A stretch of 64,000 nt of DNA from Streptomyces gelaticus (GTDB lineage: Bacteria > Actinomycetota > Actinomycetes > Streptomycetales > Streptomycetaceae), in NCBI RefSeq assembly GCF_014649535.1, contig NZ_BMTF01000004.1:50397-114396 (forward strand), written 5' to 3'. The notes under the pieces are model-generated. The model made no database searches. It saw only the letters and a list, made by a program, of their open reading frames with translations, and had not been told where the DNA came from. A program made the translations under genes and the position numbers. The first letter of the stretch is position 1, and every line of letters starts with the position of its first letter. Below are positions 1-8,040 of this stretch, piece after piece.

Positions 1-616
1 TCGGCATCACGAAGAGCTCGCCGACACCGGGGACCAGGTTGCAGCGGACCGCGTCGAACTCGGGGTGCTCCGGGCGCGGGCCCATGCCGTGGACGTACGC
101 GACGGCCAGGGCGCGCTGCGGGGCGTCGAAGGGGGAACGGGAGGCGTCCCGGCCGAACATGGAGACCAGCTCGCCCTTGCCCGCGGAGACCAGCACCAGG
201 TCGTAGGTACGGGAGAAGTAGTCCAGGTCGGAGACGGCCGCGCCGTGGATGACGAGCTGTCCGCCGCGCTGGGCGAAGGTCTCCATCCAGCCGGCCATCT
301 TCACGCGCTGGTCGACGGACTGGGCGAAGCCGTCCAGCTTGCCGACCCAGTCGACGGCGCGCGAGGAGTCCGGCGCCGCGACGGAGACACCGAGGCCCTC
401 GATGCGCGGGGCCTGGGACTCCCAGAAGTTGAGCTGGTAGTCACGCTCGTGCTGGAGCGCGGTGTGGAACATGCACTGCGTCGACATGACCCGGCCGGTG
501 CGGATCTCGTCGGCCGTGCGGTTGGACATCAGGGTGACTTCGTACCCCCGGGACTGCAGTCCGAGGGCCAGCTGGAGCCCGGACTGACCGGCTCCGACTA
601 TGAGTATCTTCCGCAT
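1..616 (-). CDS. Styrene/indole monooxygenase-like flavoprotein (5' part only)
   Basis: I translated the minus strand from the ATG at 616-614, which is preceded by a GGAGAA ribosome site. The protein opens with MRKILIVGAGQSGLQLALGL, a classic N-terminal FAD-binding Rossmann motif (GxGxSG). The following roughly 205 residues stay open to the window edge and resemble StyA-like single-component FAD monooxygenases, which need a separate flavin reductase. The C-terminal part lies outside the window, so the substrate cannot be inferred. It follows cvnD by 23 bases on the same strand and is probably the last gene of the conservon operon, in the place where some conservons carry an oxidative enzyme such as a P450. 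Fold is confident; the exact subfamily less so. Confidence 0.8.
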   Translation of the reverse strand, partial: MRKILIVGAGQSGLQLALGLQSRGYEVTLMSNRTADEIRTGRVMSTQCMFHTALQHERDYQLNFWESQAPRIEGLGVSVAAPDSSRAVDWVGKLDGFAQSVDQRVKMAGWMETFAQRGGQLVIHGAAVSDLDYFSRTYDLVLVSAGKGELVSMFGRDASRSPFDAPQRALAVAYVHGMGPRPEHPEFDAVRCNLVPGVGELFVMP

Positions 617-639
617 CGCGCTTCTCCGTTGTGTGTGAT

Positions 640-1290
640 CTATGCCGGTGTGGCGTCGAGGGCGTGGCCGACCAGGGCCAGCAGCGCCTCGATGACGGTG
701 ATCCTGTTACGCGCGTCCATGATCACAACAGGCACGTGCGGCGGGACGGTCAGGGCCTCCCGGACGTCCTCGGCGTCGAACCCCGGGGTTCCCTCGAAGT
801 GGTTGACGGCGACGATGTACGGCAGCCCGCAGCTCTCGAAGTAGTCGAGGGCGGGGAAGCAGTCGGCGAGCCGGCGGGTGTCGGCCATGACGACCGCGCC
901 GATCGCGCCGCGCACCAGGTCGTCCCACATGAACCAGAAGCGCTGCTGTCCCGGTGTGCCGAACACGTACAGCACGAGGTCGTCGTCGAGCGTGATCCGG
1001 CCGAAGTCCATCGCGACGGTCGTGGTGACCTTGTCGGGCGTGGCGGAGAGATCGTCGGTCTCCTCGCTGGCCTGGGTCATCATCGCTTCGGTCTTCAGCG
1101 GGGTGATCTCGGAGACCGACCCGACGAAGGTCGTCTTGCCCACGCCGAACCCTCCCGCGACCACGATCTTCGTGGCGATGGGAGCCCTGGTGTGGTCCAA
1201 CTGCCAGGCCTGGAGCGATTCCTCGGCCTGGTTCCTGGCGCCCGGCTGACGCGGGGCGAAGAGCGGCGACTCAGAGACGGCGGAGTCCAT
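640..1290 (-). CDS. cvnD: Conservon small GTP-binding protein CvnD
   Basis: A 216-residue Ras-like GTPase of the family found as the last core gene of Streptomyces conservons. Visible motifs are the P-loop GGFGVGKT (residues 46-53), a switch-I-like MDFGR (94-98), TPGQQ in place of DxxGQ (112-116) and NHFE in the NKxD position (163-166). In characterised conservons the GTPase joins a membrane-associated complex with CvnA, CvnB and CvnC, loosely comparable to a eukaryotic G-protein module. The start overlaps the end of cvnC by 20 bases, which indicates translational coupling. All G-motifs look intact, so it should bind nucleotide; its output is not visible from sequence. Confidence 0.93.
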   Translation of the reverse strand: MDSAVSESPLFAPRQPGARNQAEESLQAWQLDHTRAPIATKIVVAGGFGVGKTTFVGSVSEITPLKTEAMMTQASEETDDLSATPDKVTTTVAMDFGRITLDDDLVLYVFGTPGQQRFWFMWDDLVRGAIGAVVMADTRRLADCFPALDYFESCGLPYIVAVNHFEGTPGFDAEDVREALTVPPHVPVVIMDARNRITVIEALLALVGHALDATPA

Positions 1291-1684
1291 TGAGCACCCT
1301 TTCGAGCAGTGCGCGGTCGGGCTGGCCGGTGCCGTGACCGGTCCCGTACACGCGGATCTTTCCCTGGTCGGCCAAGTCGCTGAGCAGCACCCGGACCACG
1401 CCGAGCGGCATCTTCAACAGGGCCGAGATCTCCGCGACCGTACGCATCCGGCGGCAGATTTCGACGATGGCCTGGAGCTCCGGCATGACGCGGCCGGCCA
1501 GGTTGCCATTGGTCAGCTCGCGGCGCTCCTCGGGCGCTTCGAGCGCGGCGACGAACGTCTCGACGAGCAGGACGTGGCCGAAGCGGGTGCGTCCGCCGGT
1601 GAGCGAGTACGGGCGGACCCGCGCGGGCCTTCGGTCGGACCCGCGGACGGGGAGCCTGGGGGCGGTTTCGGCAGCGGGCTTCAC
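1271..1684 (-). CDS. cvnC: Conservon DUF742 protein CvnC
   Basis: A 137-residue protein of the DUF742 family, the third conservon component. The N-terminus is basic and Arg/Pro-rich with the family segment RVRPYSLTGGRT near residues 22-33. The C-terminal part (about 65-137) contains a winged-helix-like stretch ending in LSDLADQGKIRVYG. Family members are proposed adaptors between the roadblock protein and the GTPase. The stop lies inside cvnD and its ATG overlaps the cvnB stop (ATGA), so translation is coupled in both directions. No enzymatic motif is present and none is expected. Confidence 0.92.
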   Translation of the reverse strand: MKPAAETAPRLPVRGSDRRPARVRPYSLTGGRTRFGHVLLVETFVAALEAPEERRELTNGNLAGRVMPELQAIVEICRRMRTVAEISALLKMPLGVVRVLLSDLADQGKIRVYGTGHGTGQPDRALLERVLNGLRRL

Positions 1685-2160
1685 TGAGTGCTCTCCATCG
1701 ATTTGCGCAGTTCACTGCGGAGTTCGGGGGTGAGTACGTGTCCGGCCCGGCCCACGAAGAGCGCCATGTGGTAGGCGATGACGCTCATGTCGCAGTCCGG
1801 CGTGGCGTGCACGCCGAGCAGCGAGCCGTCGCTGATCGACATCACGAAGACGCTGCCCTCGTCCATGGCGACCATCGTCTGTTTGACACCGCCGCCGTCC
1901 ATCAGCTTGGCGGCACCGATGGTGAGGCTGCCGATACCGGAAACGATGGTCGCCAGGTCGGCGCTGGAGCCCTTGGGGCCGTCCTGCCCGCCGGTGCTCC
2001 GGGCGGCCAGATGGCCGGGGTCGGAGGAGAGCAGCATCAGTCCGTCCGACGAGACGACGGTGACCGAGTGGACCCCTGGCACCTCCTCCACCAGATTGCT
2101 CAGCAACCAGTGAAGGTTACGGGCCTCGGTACTCAGCCCGAATGTGCTGGGCGCAGTCAA
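1681..2160 (-). CDS. cvnB: Roadblock/LC7 protein CvnB
   Basis: A 159-residue roadblock/LC7-domain protein, the second conservon component. The domain spans roughly residues 12-125, opening with ARNLHWLLSNLVEEVPGV and followed by the VVSSDGLMLLSS strand typical of this GTPase-regulator fold. Roadblock proteins of this type dimerise and regulate small GTPases such as MglA/CvnD. It overlaps cvnA by four bases upstream and cvnC by four bases downstream, so the four genes form one tightly coupled transcript. No unusual features. Confidence 0.93.
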   Translation of the reverse strand: MTAPSTFGLSTEARNLHWLLSNLVEEVPGVHSVTVVSSDGLMLLSSDPGHLAARSTGGQDGPKGSSADLATIVSGIGSLTIGAAKLMDGGGVKQTMVAMDEGSVFVMSISDGSLLGVHATPDCDMSVIAYHMALFVGRAGHVLTPELRSELRKSMESTQ

Positions 2161-5048
2161 CTGCGTGCCTCCTCGACTGTGTCCCCCGTCTCATCCGTCT
2201 GGTCGGTCCGTGCTGGGTGTCCACCCGGTGCGGTGCCTCCCGGGAGGGACTGGGTGGCCGTGATTTCGGCGATCTCCGCCTCGACGTCCCGACGGCCGTC
2301 CTTCGCGCCCTGGTGGAAGCCGCCGAGCCTGCGGCGCAGCGCCTCCTTGTCCAGGCTGCCCTTGCGCTCGGCGGTGGGAGCCGCGGCGGGCTTGACGAGC
2401 TTGGGGGTGCGTTTGGGCAGCCCCTTGTCCGTGATGCGTTCGGTCTGCTGCGGCTGCTGGTCCGGCTGCCGGGGGCCGGGCAGCGCGTCGGCCAGCGGCG
2501 TAGGGGCCGGGGCGGGGGTGTACGGCTCCGGGGCCTGGTCCGCGGCGTGTTCGTGGTGGTCGGGGCCGATGGCGTACGGATCGGGCGCCTCGGTCTCGGG
2601 AGCGTCCGCGGACTCCGGAACGACCGGGAGCCGGACCTGCATCGTGACCTCGGACTCCGCCTCGGCCGGGGCCTCCGCCTGAGCCGGGGCCGAGGCCTCC
2701 GCCTGCGCCGGGGCCGGAGCCTGAGCGGGCTCGGGGGCGGCGGGTGCCGGCTCGGCGCCCGACTCGCGGATCGTCTGCTCGGCGGCGGCGATCAGCGGGT
2801 CCTCGGACGGCGCGAGCGCACGGGCCGGCAGCGCGTTGGAGTTGGCCTCGGCGACCGACCCCGGGAGGTTCAGCGCGGGGGCGTCCCCGGGGAGCTGCAC
2901 CGGCGGCGGCGTGGCGGCCGGGGGCGCCTTCGGCAGCAGGGCCTGGGGCAGGACGACGACCGCGGTGATCCCGCTGCCCTTGTGGTCGCGGAGCTGGACC
3001 TTCACGCCGTGGCGCGCGGCCAGCAGGGCCGTGACCTGGAGGCCGAGCCCGGCCCCGTCCGCACCCTGCTCGCCCGCGTCGAACAGGGTGGGGTCGCCGA
3101 GCCGGGTGTTGAGCTCGTCCATCCGTGCGGCCGACATCCCGATGCCCGCGTCCTCGACGGAGAGCATCACCTCGCCGCTCTCCAGCAGCCAGCCGGAGAG
3201 CTGGACCTGGGAGTCCGGCGGGGAGAAGGAGGTGGCATTCTCCAGGAGTTCGGCGACGAGGTGGCTGAGGTCGTCGGCGGCGAAACCGGCGATCTGGGCG
3301 TGCGGCGGCAGGGACTGGATGGTGACCCGCTCGTACCGCTCGATCTCGGACACGGCCGCGCGCGCCACGTCGACCAGCGGAATCGCTCCCGCGTGCCCGT
3401 GGCCGTGCTCGGCGCCCGCGAGGACCAGCATGTTCTCGCTGTGCCTGCGCATGACGGTGGCCATGTGGTCGAGCTTGAAGAGGGTGGCCAGCCGCTCCGG
3501 GTCGTGCTCCCGCTCCTCCAGGCTCTCGATGACCCCGAGCTGGCGCTCGACGAGGCCGAGGGTGCGCAGCGAGAGGTTGACGAAGGTGTGGTGGACCGTG
3601 TTCTTCAGCCGCTCCAGCTGGTCGGTGAGGTCGGAGGCCAGGACCTGGAGCTCGGCACGCTGGACGGTGAGGGCCTCGCGCCCGGCGATCAGCTCGCCAC
3701 GCTCGGCCTGCAGGCTCTCGAAGCGGCCGTTGAACTGGGTCAGGAGCCCCTGGAGCCTGCCGTGCAGGCTGTTGAGGGACCGTACGACCTGGGCGAACTC
3801 GTCGTTGCGGCCGGTGTAGCGGACCGGTTCGGCGGTCTCGGGCTCCGCGGCGAGGCGGGCGGCGCCGATCCGCAGGACGGCGAGCGGCTGGGTGAGGGTG
3901 CGGGCCACGGCGGTGGAGACGCCGACGGCGACCAGCAGACAGCCGCCGAGCAGCGCGATGCGCAGTTCGAGCGCCGTGACGTCGTCGTCGCGCAACTGCT
4001 CCAGGCGCTCGATCTGTTCGGTACCGAGGGCGGATTCGACGCTCCGCATCCGGTCGATCCGGGCGGAGAGCGCCGCCTCGGCCTTCTTGCTGCTGGTCTG
4101 CTGGTCGGAGTCCGACAGCTCGGGGCGGTCGGTGAGGGAGTTGAGGTACTTCTCCGCGCTGTTGACCTCGGGACCGGTGACGGTGGAGGACAGCTTGTCG
4201 CGGGCGGTGGCGCCCGCGGCCTGGTCGAATTCGGCTAGCGAGGCGAGTTCGCGGACCCGGGCCTGCTGGGCGGCGGCGCTCAGCTCGTCACGGGTGCGGT
4301 CGTCCTTGTCGCTGCCGCTGCTCGGGACCTGCATCGGCAGTCCGGTGACCGGGTCGATCTGGGAGGTCGTGACCTTGCGGGGCACCGAGAGCGCGGCGAT
4401 CAGCAGCCCGCGGGTGGCGGAGGCCTGCTCGGTGGCCCGCCCGAGGGCGAGCGGGGCGCGGGTGGCCTCGGCGGCGCGCGGCGGGGTCTTCTCGGCGAGT
4501 TCGTCGGCGAGGTCGTGGAGCTTGGCGATGACCTCGGAGTAGGCCTGGTGGGCCTCAAGTGCCGTGCCCTTGCCGCTGAGCGCTTCGCGCCGCAGGGAGG
4601 GAATGGTGGAGAGATCGCGGCGCAGTGCGGCCGGGGCCGTGGCCCTGATCTCGTCGACCTGCTGGTCGACGCGCGCGCTCCGGCTGCGGGAGCCGTCCTG
4701 ACGGTCCGTCGCACCGGACTTCTCGTCACGTCCGGCGGCGATCCGGGCGGTGACCTCGTCGCGCTCGTCCGCGAGGGCATGGGCGAGGGCGATTGCCTGC
4801 TGGTTCAGCTCGGCGAGGGTGACCAGCCGCTGCGATTCGTTCAGTTCGGAGGAGGCGGCGAGGATCGCGGGCGTGCCCGCGGCGATGACGGTGATACCGA
4901 CGACCGCGACACCGGCGACCAGCCGGCTCCTCACGCGCACGGTGCGCCGGGTGCCCTCGCTCTCGGCAGGTGCCGGTGGCGTCACCCCGGAACCGTGCTG
5001 CTTGCTGCCCTTGCTCCGAGGCCGCTTCTTCTGCACCGGTGCTCGCAA
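2157..5048 (-). CDS. cvnA: Conservon sensor histidine-kinase-like protein CvnA
   Basis: A 963-residue membrane sensor. After a basic N-terminus there is a transmembrane helix (about 43-65), an extracytoplasmic helical region of about 300 residues of the nitrate/nitrite-sensing type, a second transmembrane helix (about 366-388), a HAMP-like linker and a coiled-coil. The kinase region lacks the usual HELRTP H-box but the ATPase domain is recognisable: N-box ELLENATSFSPP, G1 VEDAGIGMS and G2 GAGLGLQV. The last 250 or so residues are a disordered Ala/Pro/Glu-rich tail. In conservons CvnA is thought to receive a signal and pass it to the CvnB/C/D complex instead of a response regulator. First gene of the operon. 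Confidence 0.93.
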   Translation of the reverse strand: MRAPVQKKRPRSKGSKQHGSGVTPPAPAESEGTRRTVRVRSRLVAGVAVVGITVIAAGTPAILAASSELNESQRLVTLAELNQQAIALAHALADERDEVTARIAAGRDEKSGATDRQDGSRSRSARVDQQVDEIRATAPAALRRDLSTIPSLRREALSGKGTALEAHQAYSEVIAKLHDLADELAEKTPPRAAEATRAPLALGRATEQASATRGLLIAALSVPRKVTTSQIDPVTGLPMQVPSSGSDKDDRTRDELSAAAQQARVRELASLAEFDQAAGATARDKLSSTVTGPEVNSAEKYLNSLTDRPELSDSDQQTSSKKAEAALSARIDRMRSVESALGTEQIERLEQLRDDDVTALELRIALLGGCLLVAVGVSTAVARTLTQPLAVLRIGAARLAAEPETAEPVRYTGRNDEFAQVVRSLNSLHGRLQGLLTQFNGRFESLQAERGELIAGREALTVQRAELQVLASDLTDQLERLKNTVHHTFVNLSLRTLGLVERQLGVIESLEEREHDPERLATLFKLDHMATVMRRHSENMLVLAGAEHGHGHAGAIPLVDVARAAVSEIERYERVTIQSLPPHAQIAGFAADDLSHLVAELLENATSFSPPDSQVQLSGWLLESGEVMLSVEDAGIGMSAARMDELNTRLGDPTLFDAGEQGADGAGLGLQVTALLAARHGVKVQLRDHKGSGITAVVVLPQALLPKAPPAATPPPVQLPGDAPALNLPGSVAEANSNALPARALAPSEDPLIAAAEQTIRESGAEPAPAAPEPAQAPAPAQAEASAPAQAEAPAEAESEVTMQVRLPVVPESADAPETEAPDPYAIGPDHHEHAADQAPEPYTPAPAPTPLADALPGPRQPDQQPQQTERITDKGLPKRTPKLVKPAAAPTAERKGSLDKEALRRRLGGFHQGAKDGRRDVEAEIAEITATQSLPGGTAPGGHPARTDQTDETGDTVEEARS

Positions 5049-5401
5049 TCTTGACTCGTCCGCCCTTGAAGCAGAGGTGACGCACGGTCACATGTAATGA
5101 GCGCCCCGACCCCTGGTACGGCTTCCGACCATTCCAGTGCTTTTGAGAGGGGGGCGCGCATCAACCACTCCGCCACCTGAACGAGTGAACATCACTCCAG
5201 AGTTGGCGAACAAGTTTGCCCCGGGTGCCCTTCGGCCACACCTGGTCCGTCGGCTGGAACTTCCGCGCAGGCTTTGGCAGGATGCCCGCCCGCACGCCCC
5301 ACGGAGTCATTCCTTCCGTTCCGGCCAGCCGCCTGACCTGCTGGTACAGGCCAATCTCCGCCGGGCGCAGGGTTCGTGAAGGCATCGTGCAGACTGGCCG
5401 C
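5049..5401. promoter_or_regulatory. Divergent intergenic region with a GC-rich hairpin and a tRNA-Ser-like fragment
   Basis: This 353-base gap separates the divergent cvnA and PP2C genes and should hold both promoters. A perfect 7-base stem, GCGCCCC (5101-5107) with GGGGCGC (5151-5157), lies about 55 bases upstream of cvnA. On the minus strand the preceding sequence GGTGGCGGAGTGGTTGA (about 5158-5174) resembles the 5' acceptor and D-arm of a serine tRNA, but no anticodon stem or GGTTCGAATCC T-arm follows, so it is not a functional tRNA. I recognise no clear -35/-10 pair. Confidence 0.4.
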
Positions 5402-6187
5402 ATGCGCATCGAACTGGCCACCGCCCCCGGCAGCCCGGAACGCCCGAACGAGGACTGGGCCGCCACCGCGCTTCCCGCTTCCGGCCAGGGCGGGACGTTG
5501 ATCCTGCTCGACGGGGTGACACCACCACGGGGCGGGGACGGTTGTGTGCACTCGGTGCCCTGGTTCACCGCGAGGCTGGGCGGCATGCTGGTCGAACTGT
5601 CCGGTTCACGGCCGGATCTGACCCTTGACGAGATCCTGGCAGCGTCCATCCGGCACACCGCCGACACGCACCGTTCCCTGTGTGACCTTTCTCACGTACG
5701 CACGCCTCAGGCAACGGTCGTCATGGCGCGCTGGGACGAGCACGAGGTGGAGCATCTGGTGCTCTCCGACTCCGTACTGCTGTTCGAGGCGTACGACGGC
5801 AGCGTGCGCCCCCTGCTCGACGACCGGCTCGACCGGCTGCCGCCCGGCTCGCTGAGCACCGAGGCGATCGCCGACGCCCGGGTGCGGAACAAGGAGGGCG
5901 GCTTCTTCACCGCCGCCGCCGACCCCTCCGTGGCGGCCCGCGCGGTCACCGGGCGCACCCCCCTCGGCCAGGTGCGGGCGATCGCCGCGCTGACCGACGG
6001 GGCGGCCCGCTGGACCGAGATGTTCCACGAGGGCGACTGGGCGGACTGTCTCGGCATTCTCCACAAGGAGGGAACGCAGGCGCTGATCGACCGCGTCAGG
6101 GCCCTGGAGGACGCGGACACCGAACGCAGGCGGCTGCGCCGCGGCAAGACCCACGACGACGCGACGGCGGTCTACGCGGTGCTGTGA
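5402..6187 (+). CDS. PP2C-like phosphatase-domain protein
   Basis: A 261-residue protein resembling PPM/PP2C-type serine/threonine phosphatases. The start was taken at the ATG of MRIELATAPGSPERPNEDW, where homology-like sequence begins; the reading frame is open further upstream but that part looks non-coding. Visible family features are NEDW (residues 16-19), LLDGVTPP with the metal-binding aspartate (about 35-42), a central LVLSDSVLL strand, AALTDGA, and a C-terminal KTHDDATAVY that matches the DDxT motif. It is divergent from the conservon and could act on phosphorylated signalling proteins, but that link is only positional. Substrate unknown. Confidence 0.75.
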   Translation: MRIELATAPGSPERPNEDWAATALPASGQGGTLILLDGVTPPRGGDGCVHSVPWFTARLGGMLVELSGSRPDLTLDEILAASIRHTADTHRSLCDLSHVRTPQATVVMARWDEHEVEHLVLSDSVLLFEAYDGSVRPLLDDRLDRLPPGSLSTEAIADARVRNKEGGFFTAAADPSVAARAVTGRTPLGQVRAIAALTDGAARWTEMFHEGDWADCLGILHKEGTQALIDRVRALEDADTERRRLRRGKTHDDATAVYAVL

Positions 6188-6259
6188 CAGCGCGCCGTCG
6201 ACTCCGCCCCGCGCACCACCTGCTCCGCCCCGCGCACCGGCGGGCCCGCCCGGCGCGCC

Positions 6260-6742
6260 TCAGTCCTCGGCCCGTGCGTTCAAGTGGTGCAGCAGCCGGG
6301 CCAGTTCGGCCACCTCGGCCCGGTCCCAGTCGTCGAGCTTGCGGACATAGCGCTCGCGGCGGGCGTCGCGCACACTGCGGTAGCGGTCCAGCCCTTCGGC
6401 GGTGAGGTGGACGAGAAAGGCCCGGCCGTCGGCCGGATCGGGTTCACGGGCCACCAGTCCGAGGTCTTCCAGGGCGCGCAGTTGACGGCTCATGGTCGCC
6501 TTGCCCACCCCGAAGTAGGCCGCGAGATCGGTGGCCCGCTGCTGCCCGGCCGACTCCAGCCGGACGAGGAGTCCGTACGCGGCGGACTCCAGTTCCGGGT
6601 GGACCTCGCGCGCCATCTCCCCCGAATTCGCCCGCGCCCGGCGCAGAAAGACGGCCAACTCCCGCTCCAGAGCGAGGAATGCGTGGTCCACACCATTCCC
6701 TCCGGTCGCGCCGGGTTCACTACCGCTTTCGCTCCCGTGCAC
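6260..6742 (-). CDS. MarR-family transcriptional regulator
   Basis: A 160-residue winged-helix protein. The helix-turn-helix and wing are clear: RATDLAAYFGVGKATMSRQLRALEDLGLVAREPDPADGR (about 68-106, shown here only as landmarks RATDLAAYFGVGKAT and LVAREPDPADGR), followed by dimerisation helices. MarR proteins usually repress neighbouring genes and respond to small phenolic ligands or oxidants. The GTG at 6742 has a GAGGGG ribosome site; an internal GTG at 6691 with GGAGGG is an alternative that would remove 17 residues. The gene is divergent from the GH25 muramidase across about 240 bases, so that promoter region is a candidate target. Confidence 0.9.
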   Translation of the reverse strand: MHGSESGSEPGATGGNGVDHAFLALERELAVFLRRARANSGEMAREVHPELESAAYGLLVRLESAGQQRATDLAAYFGVGKATMSRQLRALEDLGLVAREPDPADGRAFLVHLTAEGLDRYRSVRDARRERYVRKLDDWDRAEVAELARLLHHLNARAED

Positions 6743-6984
6743 GTCAACACCCCTCGTGAGCTTTCCTGTCGCTGAAAATTTCTTTCGCCGCTGGTCATCG
6801 CCGCAGCTCCGCCAGTATTTCGTAGGCGTAGACCAACGGCAGCTCCCAGACCCCCTTCCGCAGCACGGGTCTACGTGCGTAGCGTCATGGCTGGCATGTT
6901 CACACCATTACATGCCCGCAGGGGTGCGCCCGCGTCCCCCTGGGATCAGCACGTCCCCCCACCACGTCCTCGGAGGCACTCCCC

Positions 6985-7836
6985 ATGCCGGTGCTCAGAT
7001 CCACTTCCAAGACGTCCCGCCGCTCGCGCTTCGCGGCAGCCGGAACCCTGCTCGCAGCTCTCTCGCTCCTGCTCACCCTGCCCGGCGCGGCCAGCGCCGC
7101 CGGCACCCACGACGCAGCCGCCAAGAAGCCCGCCCGCGGTACGGCCACGATGGGCATGGGCGTCATCGCCCACGACGGCCAGGACGGACTGCCGGGGAAC
7201 ACCCTCGCCGCCCAGACCGAAGGCGTCGACGTCTCCGGCCACCAGGGCAACGTCGCCTGGTCGACGCTCTGGAACAGCGGTGTGAAGTGGGCCTACGTCA
7301 AGGCCACCGAGGGCACGTACTACAAGAACAACTACTTCACCCAGCAGTACAACGGCTCGTACAACATCGGCATGATCCGGGGCGCTTACCACTTCGCAAC
7401 CCCGAACACCACGAGCGGCGCCACCCAGGCCAACTACTTCGTGGACAACGGGGGTGGCTGGTCGCGGGACGGCAAGACACTGCCCGGCGTCCTCGACATC
7501 GAGTGGAACCCGTACGGCGACCAGTGCTTCGGCCTGAGTCAGGCCGGCATGGTCTCGTGGATCCGCGACTTCGTGAACACGTACAAGGCGCGCACCGGAC
7601 GTGACGCGGTCATCTACACCGCGACCAGCTGGTGGAAGACCTGCACCGGGAACAACGCCGGCTTCGGCTCCACCAACCCGCTGTGGGTGGCCCGCTACGC
7701 CTCCACGGTCGGTGAACTCCCGGCCGGCTGGGGCTACTACACGATGTGGCAGTACACCTCGTCCGGCCCCTACGTCGGCGACCACGACCGCTTCAACGGT
7801 GCCCTCGACCGCGTACAGGCCCTCGCCAACGGCTGA
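6985..7836 (+). CDS. Secreted GH25 muramidase (lysozyme)
   Basis: A 283-residue exported glycoside hydrolase family 25 enzyme that cleaves the beta-1,4 bond between N-acetylmuramic acid and N-acetylglucosamine in peptidoglycan. The first 36-39 residues form a Sec signal peptide (basic start, LLAALSLLLTLPGAASA). The catalytic domain begins at GVDVSGHQG (80-88) and contains DIEW (171-174), which supplies the catalytic Asp/Glu pair of the family; GAYHFA and the C-terminal WQYTSSG strand are also typical. No cell-wall-binding repeats follow. It is monocistronic and ends in a strong terminator. A role in cell-wall remodelling or attack on other bacteria is inferred from the family. Confidence 0.95.
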   Translation: MPVLRSTSKTSRRSRFAAAGTLLAALSLLLTLPGAASAAGTHDAAAKKPARGTATMGMGVIAHDGQDGLPGNTLAAQTEGVDVSGHQGNVAWSTLWNSGVKWAYVKATEGTYYKNNYFTQQYNGSYNIGMIRGAYHFATPNTTSGATQANYFVDNGGGWSRDGKTLPGVLDIEWNPYGDQCFGLSQAGMVSWIRDFVNTYKARTGRDAVIYTATSWWKTCTGNNAGFGSTNPLWVARYASTVGELPAGWGYYTMWQYTSSGPYVGDHDRFNGALDRVQALANG

Positions 7837-7874
7837 GCCCGCCCGCCGCTTCCTCGTGGCCCACCGCTTCACGC

Positions 7875-7907
7875 AGCAGAACCCCGGTGCCCCACCGGGG
7901 TTCTGCT
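7875..7907 (+). terminator. Rho-independent-type terminator after the GH25 gene
   Basis: A perfect 15-base stem, AGCAGAACCCCGGTG (7875-7889) with CACCGGGGTTCTGCT (7893-7907), and a 3-base loop, 39 bases after the muramidase stop. It is followed by CGTTTCG rather than a long T-run, as is usual in Streptomyces. Confidence 0.85.
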
Positions 7908-7954
7908 CGTTTCGCGCCCCGACCTGGACTTCCCCGGCCTCCGGGCCGGACCCT

Positions 7955-7986
7955 CTATACACTCGGCGTATACATGCTATGTATAG
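7955..7986. promoter_or_regulatory. AT-rich palindromic operator/promoter before the deacetylase gene
   Basis: In GC-rich surroundings this stretch carries an inverted repeat TATACAT-GCT-ATGTATA (7969-7985), inside a wider pair CTATAC (7955-7960) and GTATAG (7981-7986), plus the self-complementary GTATAC (7968-7973). Nested symmetric elements of this kind are typical of operators for dimeric repressors such as GntR or TetR types. It is 55 bases upstream of the deacetylase start, so it probably overlaps that gene's promoter. The cognate regulator is not identified. Confidence 0.6.
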
Positions 7987-8040
7987 TCCTTCTCTGCCGC
8001 ACACCGTGCGCCCTGTCCCGCTACGGAGGAGTGACCCGCC

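Noticed and set aside
5098..5176. Functional serine tRNA
   Set aside because: No anticodon stem, variable arm or T-arm; only the first 17 or so bases resemble a tRNA.
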